Source of the DNA: Aquibaculum arenosum
GTDB lineage: Bacteria > Pseudomonadota > Alphaproteobacteria > Kiloniellales > DSM-21159
Reading direction: 5' to 3'
Assembly (NCBI RefSeq): GCF_029222965.1
Contig: NZ_JARHUD010000007.1
Location: 142,545-206,544, forward strand
DNA length: 64,000 nt
Position numbers and translations under genes: made by a program. Below the pieces are notes generated by a model. It did not search any database. It worked only from the letters and a program-made list of their open reading frames with translations, and was not told where the DNA came from. Within the stretch, counting starts at the first letter, position 1, and the number at the start of each line of letters is the position of its first letter. Of the stretch, positions 18,582 to 27,763 are shown piece after piece.

Positions 18582-19570
18582 CGCCGGGACAGCTTCGCCC
18601 AGTCGTCGGAGATCAGCTTGTCATCGTTCTCGTGCCAGGCCTGCATCATGGCGCCCAGACGCTCGCCATCCGCGGCCAGTCGCTCCACGGCCACCCAGCG
18701 GTTCCACTCCTGCACCACGGACCATCCCTCCATGCCGAGCGATGCGTTCGGCAGACGATAGTGGAAAGTGGGGCGTGCCTTCACCAGGGTCATGTCGACC
18801 ACGTCGGCTATGCGCTTCTCATCAAGAAAACGGAAGAGCGGCAAGAGGTCGAGTTCGCGGTTGCGCGTCGGGTTGTGCTCCAGGAAATCATCGATCAGTT
18901 CGCCCAGGTCCGGCGCGTAGTCCTCCTTCAGGATGAGGCGCAGGTACGCGTTGGGAAAGCGGTCGACAAAGGGCAAAAGGCGCCGGGTCATGTCAACCTC
19001 GATGCTGGCCCGCAGCCACTCCGATGCCAGGCAGTAGGCCTGGATGTGGCGTCGCAGGTACTCGGCCTCGAATGAGGCCACCTCGGGGTTGAACTGCATC
19101 CCGAATCCGTAGATCACCGATTCCTGTGTGCCTTCCGCCCCGGCCTCGGTGAGCGCGTCGGCCAGGCGATCGAAAGCCGGCATTTCAGTGTAGGCCACCG
19201 GTGGGGCGACGATCTCGACCGGCAGCCAATAGCGGGTGATGTCGCCGATGAAGGTTCCAGCCTTGCGCGCCAGGTCCTGGGCTTGGCGGTCGTCCACCAG
19301 CCCGAACAGCAGGTCCTTTAGGCTGCGACTATCCTCCTCGGTAGTGTGGACGTGATGGCTGTCCAGCTTGCATTCGAAGTCGCCGTAGCAGGTGTCTTCG
19401 ACCTGAAAGCTGTAGGGGTCGTGCTCGACCAGGCGGCCACCGAAGAGTTCGCGCACGCAGTTGGCCGCCTGGAGCGCATCAAGACCGGCAAACTCGATCT
19501 CCACCCCCACCCGGCGCAAAGCACCCTCGGCGTTGCGGGTGAGCGGTGGGTGTTGCAGCGCGTTGACCAT
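18557..19570 (-). CDS. Putative amidoligase (PF12224 family, glutamine-synthetase-like fold)
   Basis: From the ATG at 19568-19570 the protein is 337 residues. It starts with RRVGVEIEFAGLD, the conserved metal-binding-type strand of the amidoligase family. CYGDFECKLDSHHV and PVEIVAPPVAYTEM (second E-containing strand) and FGMQFNPEVASFEAEYL follow. The fold is related to glutamine synthetase, and family members are predicted to join a carboxyl to an amine using ATP. The frame is open to a TTG at 19651, overlapping trpE, and a GTG at 19594 is possible. It is followed directly by the amidotransferase-like and TVP38 genes and sits right after trpE. Confidence 0.85.
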   Translation of the reverse strand: MVNALQHPPLTRNAEGALRRVGVEIEFAGLDALQAANCVRELFGGRLVEHDPYSFQVEDTCYGDFECKLDSHHVHTTEEDSRSLKDLLFGLVDDRQAQDLARKAGTFIGDITRYWLPVEIVAPPVAYTEMPAFDRLADALTEAGAEGTQESVIYGFGMQFNPEVASFEAEYLRRHIQAYCLASEWLRASIEVDMTRRLLPFVDRFPNAYLRLILKEDYAPDLGELIDDFLEHNPTRNRELDLLPLFRFLDEKRIADVVDMTLVKARPTFHYRLPNASLGMEGWSVVQEWNRWVAVERLAADGERLGAMMQAWHENDDKLISDDWAKLSRRWMENGGS

Positions 19571-19634
19571 GTTTTGGAAGCCCTGTTGAATCACCCTCGA
19601 TGACCTATCATCCCGGCGGCGGGACAAGATGAGG

Positions 19635-21140
19635 TCATCCCCGCCGGGCAAATCGCACCGCTTCCTCGGCGGCGCGGATCAGGGCGCGGGCCTTGTTGCG
19701 GCATTCCTGGTGCTCGCTCTCCGGATCACTGTCGGCCACGATGCCGGCACCAGCCTGGATGTGCAGCATGCCGTCCTTCACCAGCGCCGTGCGCAGTCCG
19801 ATACAGGTGTCCATGTCTCCATTGGCACCAAGATAACCAAATGCACCGGCATAGGTTGCCCGGCGGTCGGGTTCCAATTCCTCGATGATCTCCATCGCCC
19901 GAACCTTGGGCGCGCCGGATACGGTTCCGGCCGGAAAGCCTGCCACCAATGCGTCGATAGCATCATAGCGTGGGTCTATACGGCCGTCGACATTGGAGGA
20001 GATGTGCATGACGTGGCTGTAGCGTTCGACCACGAACTGCTCCGTCACGCGGACGCTGCCCACCTGGGACACGCGGCCGACGTCGTTGCGTCCAAGGTCG
20101 AGCAGCATGAGGTGCTCGGCACGCTCCTTGGGATCGGCGAGGAGTTCTTCGGCCAGGGCGCGATCCTCGTCCGGTGTGGCACCGCGCTTGCGGGTGCCGG
20201 CCAGTGGCCGGATCGTAACCACACCATCGCGCAGGCGGACCAGCACCTCCGGCGAGGAGCCGACGACGGAGAAGTCCCCGAAATCGAGATAGAACAGGAA
20301 GGGTGAAGGGTTCAGGCGCCGCAGCGCGCGGTAGAGCTGGAAGGGCGGCAGCGCGAAGGGCACGGAGAAGCGCTGGGCGAGGACGACCTGATAGATGTCG
20401 CCGGCGGCGATATAATCTTTCGCCTGCTGCACCATCTCGTGAAAGCGCTCGGGACTGAGATTTGAACTGGGTTCCGGCAGTTCACCGGCGTCCTCATGCC
20501 GCTCCCGGCGATAGGGCAGGGAGCGCTCGAAGTCCGCTGTCACTTCCGAAAGCCGCTCGCAGGCCAGGTCGTAGGCCGCTTGGGCCGAGCGCTCCCCATC
20601 GGGCCAGACCGGCGAAACCACAGTCACCAGGTCCTCGACGCGATCGAAAATGGCCGTGACGGTTGGACGGACAAAGATGCTGTCTGGCACGCCGAGCACG
20701 TCTGGGTTCTTGTCCGGCAGGCGCTCCATCAGGCGCACCATGTCATAGCCGGCGTAGCCGATCAGTCCGGCTGCCATCGGCGGCAGGTGTGCCGGCATTT
20801 CAACCCGGCATTCGCGCGACAGCACGCGAAGGTTCTCCAGCGGATGACCGCTTTGTGCCTCAAAGGCATCGGGCTGCACGCGCGCCCGCCGGTTGATCTC
20901 GCTCGATTGCCCGCGGCAGCGCCAGACCAGGTCAGGCTTCAAGGTGATGAAGGAATAGCGAGCAATGGTCGTGCCGCCTTCCACCGACTCGAAGAGGAAG
21001 GAGAAGGGCTGCCCCTCGGCCAGTTTCAGGAAGGCGGAAACCGGCGTTTCGAGATCGGCAACGAGCGTGGTCCAAACGACCTGCGGCTTTCCGGCATCGT
21101 AGGCTGCGCGAAAGCTCTCGAAATCAGGATGAATCTGCAC
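19635..21140 (-). CDS. trpE: Anthranilate synthase component I
   Basis: The 501-residue chorismate-utilising enzyme makes anthranilate with TrpG. The N-terminal part has LLES-type feedback-site equivalents (SFLFESVEGG) and the C-terminal catalytic domain has GDIYQVVLAQRF, PSPFLFYLDFGDF, IRPLAGTRKRGA, LGRNDVGRVS, GTVSGAPKVRAM and IQAGAGIVADSDPE. Length is typical of separate TrpE. It lies 5 bases after ppiD and 64 bases before the amidoligase. No leader peptide with tandem tryptophans or attenuator was recognised upstream, since ppiD is directly adjacent. Confidence 0.97.
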   Translation of the reverse strand: MQIHPDFESFRAAYDAGKPQVVWTTLVADLETPVSAFLKLAEGQPFSFLFESVEGGTTIARYSFITLKPDLVWRCRGQSSEINRRARVQPDAFEAQSGHPLENLRVLSRECRVEMPAHLPPMAAGLIGYAGYDMVRLMERLPDKNPDVLGVPDSIFVRPTVTAIFDRVEDLVTVVSPVWPDGERSAQAAYDLACERLSEVTADFERSLPYRRERHEDAGELPEPSSNLSPERFHEMVQQAKDYIAAGDIYQVVLAQRFSVPFALPPFQLYRALRRLNPSPFLFYLDFGDFSVVGSSPEVLVRLRDGVVTIRPLAGTRKRGATPDEDRALAEELLADPKERAEHLMLLDLGRNDVGRVSQVGSVRVTEQFVVERYSHVMHISSNVDGRIDPRYDAIDALVAGFPAGTVSGAPKVRAMEIIEELEPDRRATYAGAFGYLGANGDMDTCIGLRTALVKDGMLHIQAGAGIVADSDPESEHQECRNKARALIRAAEEAVRFARRG

Positions 21141-21145
21141 GGTTT

Positions 21146-23017
21146 CTAGAATTCCAGAAGGACGTCGTCGATACGCCGCTGATTGAAGGTAACCCCATAC
21201 TCCGTCTCGAGTGCCAGCCGGAAAGACTGCTCCATGTCCTGACGCAAACGACTGCTGGTCTCTTGCCGGAGCTCAGACAAGGCCTGCTCGGCCGTTTCGG
21301 TATCGGCACTCTCGATGCTTTCCAGAACCGCGAGCAGGGGCCATTCGGGGCCGGAAGCGACGATCACCTCACCCACGTTGGCCTCGAACAGCTGTTCGAC
21401 CAGTTCCGGAGAGGGGTCGCTGCCCTGTCGATGCACGTTGGGTGCGCTCTGAAGCTCGAGCCCTTCGGCTTCCGCAACCGCGCTCAACGACTCGCCATTG
21501 TGCAGTCGGTCGGCCAGCGCATCGGCTCGTTCGAAGGCCAGGGCTTCACGTTCCTGCGCCTGCCAGTTGGCGAGCACGTCCTCGCGGACCTCCTCGAAGG
21601 GCCGCGCGGCCGGCGGAATGATGCCGTCCACTCTGAGTACGAAATAGCCGCCGGCCTCGGTTTCCACCAACAGGCTGGTGTCTCCGGCCTGGGTCGAGAA
21701 GACGGTTTCGATGAAGCGCTCACGCGCCGGCACGTCTTCGACGCTCTCGCCCTGACGGTCTTCGCCTGAGCGGTCGATGGCGTCTGCCTCATGCAGGTGC
21801 AGATTTAAGTCGGCTGCCGCTTCCTCGATCGCCGCACCCGCCGCCAGGAGGTCATCGAGCCGGTTGGCGAGGGCGATCGCGCTTTCAATCGCTTCGTGTT
21901 CGCTCAGTTCAGCGCCGAGTTCGTCCCGCACTTCCTCGAAGGGGCGTACGCTTTCCTCCTGGACCTCGACGATGCGAATGAGGTGCCAGCCAAAGGCTGA
22001 TTCCACCGGTTCAGTGACGTTTCCTTCTTCGGCACTGAAAACCGGACCGGCCAGTGCCTCGGGCATGTCTTCGCGTTCCACCAGACCCAGGTCGATCGGC
22101 GCGGAGCCCGTCAGGTCCTCGGCCACGGCGGAGAAGCTTGCGCCGGAGACAAGGCGTTCGCGAGCAGCTTCGGCCTCGCTTTCGTCTTCCAGGAGGATCT
22201 GCTCGACGCGGCGGCGTTCCGGTTCGCTATAGAGATGCATCCGCTCATCGTAGGCTGCGCGGAGTTCCTCTTCGGAGAAGTCCTCACCCGCCACGAGCGC
22301 GGCGGGATCGATGTGCAGCCAGCTTACCTCGCGGTACTCGGGCGCCTGGAACTGGTCGACGAGGTTCTCATAGTGGGCCTGCAGTTCCTCCTCGCTCGGT
22401 TCGGGGAGTGCTTCCGCTGCGTCTGGCTCGACCACGACATAGTCGGCAGCACGGCGCTCGTTGCGATAGGAATAGAGCCCTCCTGCCAGAGCCGAGGGGG
22501 CCTCCACACCACCGAGCACGGCAGAGAGCAGACGGCTGCGCAGTATCTCATCGTGAAGCTGTTGCACCAGATCCGCTTCGCTCAGCTGCCCCATGCGCAG
22601 GGCCTGCTCGTAGCGGAAGCGGTCGAACTCTCCTTGTTCGTTCTGGAACGCAGGAACGGCAAAGATCTCCTGTCGCACTTGGTCGTCGGTCACGGTCAGA
22701 CCGAGTTCGCGAGCGTGTGCCTGATACAAGCGTCGATTGACGAGGTTGTTGAGAATCTGCTGCGGCAGACCGAGCGCCTGTGCCTGTTGGATATCGAACT
22801 CGCCGCCGAGCATCTGGCGCAAACGGTTGTACTCGCTGCTGAAAGCCCGCCGGAACTCCTCCTGGGTCACTTCCTGCTCGCCCACTTCAGCGACCACAGG
22901 GGCGGCCGTGCGTCCTCGGAACATGTCACCGATGCCCCAAACGGCGAAGCTGAGGATCAGTAACCCAAAGAGAACGTAGAGAAATACCTTGGCGACGACG
23001 CCGCGCAGCTTGCCCAT
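21146..23017 (-). CDS. ppiD: Periplasmic peptidyl-prolyl isomerase, PpiD/SurA-like
   Basis: From the ATG at 23015-23017 the protein is 623 residues: a short cytoplasmic start GKLRGVVAKVF, one membrane helix (about 10-30), and a large periplasmic part. The latter comprises a SurA-like chaperone region (about 40-230; RRAFSSEYNRLRQMLG) and a parvulin-type rotamase domain (about 260-360; RRVEQILLEDE and AFGWHLIRIVEV). Such proteins help fold outer membrane proteins. The sequence is rich in acidic residues. The longer frame from 23131 lacks family features. Position directly upstream of trpE is a recurring alphaproteobacterial arrangement. Confidence 0.93.
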   Translation of the reverse strand: MGKLRGVVAKVFLYVLFGLLILSFAVWGIGDMFRGRTAAPVVAEVGEQEVTQEEFRRAFSSEYNRLRQMLGGEFDIQQAQALGLPQQILNNLVNRRLYQAHARELGLTVTDDQVRQEIFAVPAFQNEQGEFDRFRYEQALRMGQLSEADLVQQLHDEILRSRLLSAVLGGVEAPSALAGGLYSYRNERRAADYVVVEPDAAEALPEPSEEELQAHYENLVDQFQAPEYREVSWLHIDPAALVAGEDFSEEELRAAYDERMHLYSEPERRRVEQILLEDESEAEAARERLVSGASFSAVAEDLTGSAPIDLGLVEREDMPEALAGPVFSAEEGNVTEPVESAFGWHLIRIVEVQEESVRPFEEVRDELGAELSEHEAIESAIALANRLDDLLAAGAAIEEAAADLNLHLHEADAIDRSGEDRQGESVEDVPARERFIETVFSTQAGDTSLLVETEAGGYFVLRVDGIIPPAARPFEEVREDVLANWQAQEREALAFERADALADRLHNGESLSAVAEAEGLELQSAPNVHRQGSDPSPELVEQLFEANVGEVIVASGPEWPLLAVLESIESADTETAEQALSELRQETSSRLRQDMEQSFRLALETEYGVTFNQRRIDDVLLEF

Positions 23018-23214
23018 GAATTTCCGCCCAACTGTGTAATGCGCTCCGCCTGCAGTGCGGGTGCCGCGGCATCCTAAGGAGCGTGCCGCTTCCGGGCAAC
23101 AGATAGCAGAGGCCCTTGCGGCAAGTGCCATCGTGCCGACTGGCAGCTAGGGGCGGCACATGCTAAAGCCTAGCTGTCTGCAGTGTGGTTGACTGGTGCA
23201 AGAGGAGGGGGCCG

Positions 23215-23982
23215 ATGCGGCGCAAGCTGATCGCCGGTAACTGGAAGATGAACGGTTTGAGCCGTGATGGCCTGGCGCTGGCGGAAGCGCTGGCCGGAAA
23301 GTTGGAAGAAGCCCGCCTGGCCGGGACGCCACCCTCTTGCGATCTGCTGATCTGCCCGCCATTCGTGCTGTTGCCCATTTTGCGCTCGACCGCCAGCGAC
23401 GCCGAGATTGCGATGGGCGGGCAGGATTGTCATGCGGCCGAAAGCGGGGCGCATACCGGCGATACCAGTGCTGCGATGCTGGCAGATGTGGGCTGCTCTT
23501 TCGTGCTCGTTGGCCACTCCGAGCGGCGCCAGGATCATGGAGAGCGTAGCAAAGACGTGGCGGCAAAGGCGTCTACGGCTCTCTCGGCTGGACTGACGCC
23601 AGTCATATGCGTGGGCGAGACGCGCGAAGAGCGCGATGCTGGCCGCGCACTGGATGTCATTGAGAGCCAGGTGCGGGACTCCCTGCCGTCCGCCGGGGGA
23701 TCGGGCGAGGTGGTTCTTGCTTATGAGCCGGTCTGGGCGATCGGCACCGGTCTCACAGCCACATCTGCGGATGTCGCCGAGGTGCACGGGGCGATTCGCA
23801 AGGTGCTGGCGGACCTGCGCGGCGACGCGACAGCGCAGGCAACACGCATACTCTACGGCGGTTCCGTGAAGCCGGCGAATGCGGCGGAGCTGCTCGGCAC
23901 GGCCGATGTGGATGGGGCCTTGGTGGGCGGCGCGAGCCTCAAGGCCGAAGATTTTTGGGCCATCGCCACCGCTTGCCCCTAG
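23215..23982 (+). CDS. tpiA: Triosephosphate isomerase
   Basis: The 255-residue glycolytic enzyme interconverts dihydroxyacetone phosphate and glyceraldehyde 3-phosphate. Catalytic landmarks are AGNWKMNG (lysine 11 region), FVLVGHSERR (histidine) and LAYEPVWAIGTG (glutamate), and the phosphate loop is ILYGGSVKPAN. AGAGGAGGGG stands 4 bases before the ATG at 23215, which fixes the start; the open frame begins 30 bases earlier. It is divergent from ppiD with a 197-base gap in which no other feature was recognised. Confidence 0.97.
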   Translation: MRRKLIAGNWKMNGLSRDGLALAEALAGKLEEARLAGTPPSCDLLICPPFVLLPILRSTASDAEIAMGGQDCHAAESGAHTGDTSAAMLADVGCSFVLVGHSERRQDHGERSKDVAAKASTALSAGLTPVICVGETREERDAGRALDVIESQVRDSLPSAGGSGEVVLAYEPVWAIGTGLTATSADVAEVHGAIRKVLADLRGDATAQATRILYGGSVKPANAAELLGTADVDGALVGGASLKAEDFWAIATACP

Positions 23983-24084
23983 AACGCGCGGCCCAGAGCA
24001 GTTATATCCGCGCGCAGCAACCCGGCGCCCGTTCAGGGCGCGGGGCGTGATGCATGCTTATCGTTGAGAGAAGGCGGTTTCGCC

Positions 24085-24438
24085 ATGATGCAGGTTCTAC
24101 TCGTTGTCCATCTCCTGGTCGTTCTGGCGCTGATTGGTGTCGTGCTGATGCAGCGCAGCGAGGGAGGAGCGCTGGGAATCGGCGGTGGTTCCGGCGGTGG
24201 CGGCGGCATGGGCGGCCTCATGTCCGGTCGTGGCACGGCAAACTTCCTGACCCGCACCACGGCAATTCTGGCAGCGGCCTTCATGGTGACCAGCATTCTG
24301 CTGACCATCCTGGCCAGCGGCACAACGCAGCAGCGCTCGATCGTCGATACGCCGCTGATCCCCTCGGCGCCGGCTCCTATCGAGTCGCAGCCTTCGGGTG
24401 AGGGTCAGCCCGAAGCGCCGGCAGTCCCGGTTCAGTAA
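24085..24438 (+). CDS. secG: Preprotein translocase subunit SecG
   Basis: This 117-residue inner membrane protein has two helices (about 3-22 and 52-75) separated by the glycine-rich loop LMQRSEGGALGIGGGSGGGG that is typical of SecG. A proline-rich tail follows. It assists SecYEG-dependent export. GAGAGAAGG precedes the paired ATGs at 24085/24088; a TTG at 24064 is less likely. The tpiA-secG-pyrG order is common in alphaproteobacteria. The 102 bases before it contain a GC-rich hairpin but no T run. Confidence 0.93.
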   Translation: MMQVLLVVHLLVVLALIGVVLMQRSEGGALGIGGGSGGGGGMGGLMSGRGTANFLTRTTAILAAAFMVTSILLTILASGTTQQRSIVDTPLIPSAPAPIESQPSGEGQPEAPAVPVQ

Positions 24439-24636
24439 CCCTCGGCTTCGGCAGCAAGGACACTACCCATCGCGGCGTCAGCCCGCCCACAACTGTTTCG
24501 TCCGGCATAGGGCTGAGCGATGGGCTTCGATTAGTTCGGTTTCGGTCCGACAGGACCCGTTGAAATCTCGCGCGCTCAGGAGAGTCCCGCTCTGGGGGCT
24601 TGCCGAGTGCGGCTTTTGCGCGGATAAGGGAGGCCC

Positions 24637-26262
24637 ATGACGCGGTTTATCTTCATCACCGGCGGCGTGGTATCCTCATTGGGGAAGGGGCTGGCGGCAG
24701 CGGCCCTGGGTGCGCTGCTGCAGGCGCGTGGCTTCACGGTGAGGCTGCGCAAACTCGACCCCTACCTCAACGTGGATCCGGGGACCATGAGTCCCTACCA
24801 GCACGGCGAGGTTTACGTCACTGACGATGGGGCCGAGACCGACCTCGATCTGGGCCACTATGAGCGCTTCACCGGGGTCACATCTCGCAGTAGCGACAGC
24901 GTCAGCACCGGCCAGATATACAGCCGCATCATCGCGCGCGAACGGCGCGGCGATTATCTCGGCGCCACCGTTCAGGTCATCCCGCACGTCACCGATGCCA
25001 TCAAGGAATTCATTCGCTCCGACCTCGTGGATGAAGATTTTTGCATCTGCGAAATCGGCGGAACGGTGGGCGATATCGAGAGTCTGCCCTTCCTGGAAGC
25101 CATCCGGCAGCTTGGCAATGAGCTGGGGCGCTCGCGCTCGCTCTTCATGCATCTCACCCTGCTGCCCTACATCTCGTCCGCGGGTGAACTGAAGACCAAG
25201 CCGACCCAGCATTCCGTTAAGGAGTTGCAGTCGGTCGGTATCCAGCCGGACGTGTTGCTCTGCCGCTCCGAGTATCCCATCGACAAGGACGCCCGACGCA
25301 AGCTGGCGCTCTTCTGCAATCTGCGGGAGGATGCCGTCATCCAGGCGTTGGATGTGGACACCATCTACGCGGTGCCCCGCGCCTATCATGAAGAGGGCAT
25401 GGATGCCGTCGTCTGTCGGCATTTCGAACTCGAGACCGGCGCGCCCGATCTGACGATCTGGGACCGCATCACAGACACCGTGCGCCATCCTGATGGCGAG
25501 GTCACCATCGGCGTGGTCGGCAAGTACACCAGCTTGATCGATGCCTACAAATCGCTGGCCGAAGCCCTTATTCACGGCGGAATCGCCAACGGCGTTCGGG
25601 TAAACGTCAACTGGCTGGATGCGGAGATCTTCGAACAGGAAGGCCATCTGCAGCAGCTGGAAGGCGTGCACGGGATCCTGGTGCCGGGCGGCTTCGGCGA
25701 ACGGGGCACTGAAGGCAAGATCGCCGCAGCCCGCTTCGCGCGCGAGCGCAAGGTGCCCTACTTTGGCATCTGCCTTGGCATGCAAATGGCGGTGATCGAA
25801 GCTGCGCGCCATCTGGCCGGTCTGGAAGGCGCCGGCTCCAGTGAGTTCGGCCTGCCCAATCCGCCCATCGTCGGCCTGATGACGGAATGGACGAAAGAGA
25901 ACCAGGTGGAACGGCGCGGTGCGGACAGCGACCTGGGCGGAACCATGCGTCTGGGTGCCTATCCGGCGGTCCTTGCGCGGGGCAGCAAGGTGCACGAGAT
26001 CTACGGCATGGGCGAGATTCAGGAACGCCATCGGCATCGCTATGAGGTCAACGTCAACTACAAGGATGAACTGGAGCGTGTCGGGCTGCATTTCTCGGGC
26101 CTCTCGCCGGACGGCGAGTTGCCGGAGATCGTCGAAGTGCCCGGCCATCCCTGGTTCATCGGGGTGCAGTTCCATCCCGAACTCAAATCGAAACCCTTTG
26201 CGCCGCACCCGCTATTCACCTCCTTCATCCGGGCCGCGGTCGAGCAATCGCGCCTGATGTAG
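24637..26262 (+). CDS. pyrG: CTP synthase
   Basis: The 541-residue enzyme aminates UTP to CTP. The synthase half begins [17 protein letters not shown] (P-loop-like) and contains [32 protein letters not shown] and [15 protein letters not shown]. The C-terminal glutaminase has PGGFGERG, the nucleophile GICLGMQM and FHPELKSKP. It is full length. The 198 bases before it contain no gene or convincing riboswitch that I could recognise. It is followed 18 bases later by kdsA. Confidence 0.98.
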   Translation: MTRFIFITGGVVSSLGKGLAAAALGALLQARGFTVRLRKLDPYLNVDPGTMSPYQHGEVYVTDDGAETDLDLGHYERFTGVTSRSSDSVSTGQIYSRIIARERRGDYLGATVQVIPHVTDAIKEFIRSDLVDEDFCICEIGGTVGDIESLPFLEAIRQLGNELGRSRSLFMHLTLLPYISSAGELKTKPTQHSVKELQSVGIQPDVLLCRSEYPIDKDARRKLALFCNLREDAVIQALDVDTIYAVPRAYHEEGMDAVVCRHFELETGAPDLTIWDRITDTVRHPDGEVTIGVVGKYTSLIDAYKSLAEALIHGGIANGVRVNVNWLDAEIFEQEGHLQQLEGVHGILVPGGFGERGTEGKIAAARFARERKVPYFGICLGMQMAVIEAARHLAGLEGAGSSEFGLPNPPIVGLMTEWTKENQVERRGADSDLGGTMRLGAYPAVLARGSKVHEIYGMGEIQERHRHRYEVNVNYKDELERVGLHFSGLSPDGELPEIVEVPGHPWFIGVQFHPELKSKPFAPHPLFTSFIRAAVEQSRLM

Positions 26263-26280
26263 CGCCTGAGAGGACAGAGC

Positions 26281-27141
26281 ATGAGCAGTTCCACCCCGCG
26301 TGCCCCGGTTCACGTGAAGATCGGGTCCTTGACCCTGGGCAACGACCTTCCCCTGGCGATCATCGCCGGTCCCTGTGCCATGGAAAGCCGGGCGCATGCC
26401 CTGGAGATGGCGCAAGCGCTCACGGAGATCTGCAGCGGACTCGGGGTCGGGCTGATCTACAAGTCCTCCTTCGACAAGGCCAACCGCACCAGTCTCAACT
26501 CGAAGCGCGGCATCGGGCTGAAGGAGGCCATGCCGATCTTCGCCGAGGTGCGCGAGACCTATGGTTGCCCGGTGTTGACCGACGTGCACGAGGCAGGCCA
26601 GTGCGCCGCCGTCGCGGAGAGCGTCGACGTGCTGCAGATCCCGGCCTTCCTGTGCCGGCAGACCGACCTGCTGGTCGCCGCCGCCCAGTCCGGCGCCGTG
26701 GTCAACGTGAAGAAAGGCCAGTTCCTGGCGCCCTGGGACATGCGCAACGTGGCCGAGAAGGTGCGCGCGTCCGGCAATGAGCGCGTCATGCTGACCGAGC
26801 GCGGCGTGTCATTCGGCTACAACACGCTGGTGACCGATTTGCGCGGCCTGCCGATCATGGCGCAGACCGGCTGCCCCATCGTCTTCGATGCCACCCATTC
26901 GGTGCAGCAGCCGGGCGGGCAGGGGGCGACCTCCGGCGGGCAGCGGGAATTCGTGCCCGTCCTGGCCCGCGGCGCCGTTTCCGTCGGTGTGGCGGCGGTC
27001 TTCATGGAGGTGCACCAGGATCCGGACAACGCGCCAAGCGACGGTCCAAACATGGTGCCGCTGCATCAGTTCAAGGAGCTGCTGGAAACGCTGGTGGCTT
27101 TCGACAAGCTGGCGAAGCAGCGGCCGGTCAGCCTCGCGTAA
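26281..27141 (+). CDS. kdsA: 3-deoxy-D-manno-octulosonate 8-phosphate synthase
   Basis: The 286-residue aldolase condenses arabinose 5-phosphate and phosphoenolpyruvate to KDO 8-phosphate for lipopolysaccharide. Landmarks are IIAGPCAMESR, YKSSFDKANRTS, VNVKKGQFLAPWDM and VFDATHSVQQPGGQGATSGG. The presence of LPS synthesis supports a Gram-negative host. In many relatives enolase follows kdsA; here a small lipoprotein gene and a terminator follow instead. Confidence 0.97.
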   Translation: MSSSTPRAPVHVKIGSLTLGNDLPLAIIAGPCAMESRAHALEMAQALTEICSGLGVGLIYKSSFDKANRTSLNSKRGIGLKEAMPIFAEVRETYGCPVLTDVHEAGQCAAVAESVDVLQIPAFLCRQTDLLVAAAQSGAVVNVKKGQFLAPWDMRNVAEKVRASGNERVMLTERGVSFGYNTLVTDLRGLPIMAQTGCPIVFDATHSVQQPGGQGATSGGQREFVPVLARGAVSVGVAAVFMEVHQDPDNAPSDGPNMVPLHQFKELLETLVAFDKLAKQRPVSLA

Positions 27142-27258
27142 CACGGGCATGCCGGCCAGCACTTGGTCCGGATAAGGTCATAGAACTGTCGTTGGGCGGA
27201 ATTGCCATCCCGCCCTATCTCCTTGTGCCAGGCACACACCTGTAACAGGGAGAGTCGA

Positions 27259-27519
27259 ATGCGTGACCGTACCAAAATCACCTGGGCCGCACTGGCCGTC
27301 TCGGCCATTGCGCTTGCCGCCTGCGGTGGCTCGTCCAGCTCCTATCGCAGTCAGGCTTCCTCGCCGACGGTCAGCTACTCCTATCAGGATGACAGTGGCT
27401 TCGAGGAGGTGCAGGAGCAGGCGGACGACTACTGTGACGAAGAGTTCGACCGCGACGCTGTCCTTCTGAACCGCGAAGTCGAGGGCGAGCGCATGGAAGC
27501 GACCTTCTCATGCCAATAG
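27259..27519 (+). CDS. Small lipoprotein, unknown function
   Basis: An 86-residue product with a positively charged start (MRDRTKIT), a hydrophobic stretch and a lipobox IALAAC followed by GGSSSS, so it should be lipidated on Cys21 and exported. The mature part is short, with a serine/tyrosine-rich spacer and an acidic tail containing QADDYCDEEFDRD and ending TFSCQ. The two later cysteines may form a disulfide. CAGGGAGAG precedes the ATG. A terminator follows 30 bases after the stop. I do not recognise the family. Confidence 0.75.
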   Translation: MRDRTKITWAALAVSAIALAACGGSSSSYRSQASSPTVSYSYQDDSGFEEVQEQADDYCDEEFDRDAVLLNREVEGERMEATFSCQ

Positions 27520-27549
27520 CGGCGGAATGACCCGGCTACGCGAATAGAG

Positions 27550-27589
27550 AAAGCCTCTCCCCATCGATGGTGGGGAGAGGCTTTTTTCT
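27550..27589 (+). terminator. Rho-independent terminator after the lipoprotein gene
   Basis: A 12- to 13-base perfect stem AAGCCTCTCCCC / GGGGAGAGGCTT (27550-27584) with a 9-base loop is followed by a run of T residues (TTTTTTCTT) on the plus strand. It closes the tpiA-kdsA-lipoprotein side and may also help terminate the convergent formate dehydrogenase transcript, although the minus-strand tail is less T-rich. Confidence 0.92.
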
Positions 27590-27610
27590 TAGCTGACTGA
27601 CGCTGCGGGC

Positions 27611-27763
27611 TCAATCCAGGTGCGTAGTCGCAGCCGGGCGATAGCCGCCGGCACTGTCGATGGCAAAGCTGGAGTAGATGAAGAGTGTCGCTGCTGCCAG
27701 CACGCAGGCAATGATCACACCGCCGACAAAGGCCTTCACTGGATCCTCCTGAGCAGGGCTCAT
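27611..27763 (-). CDS. 50-residue single-helix membrane protein of the formate dehydrogenase operon
   Basis: A 50-codon frame starts with an ATG overlapping the stop of the gamma-subunit gene (ATGA at 27760-27763) and ends at 27611. The product has a charged start MSPAQEDPVKA, one long hydrophobic helix (about residues 11-34, GGVIIACVLAAATLFIYSSF) and a short tail ending YRPAATTHLD. An AGGAGG lies inside the gene before an internal GTG at codon 9, so a 42-residue form is also possible. The coupling and location suggest an accessory membrane subunit or assembly factor for the formate dehydrogenase. I do not recognise the family; the gene is short enough to be missed by usual gene finders. Confidence 0.65.
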   Translation of the reverse strand: MSPAQEDPVKAFVGGVIIACVLAAATLFIYSSFAIDSAGGYRPAATTHLD

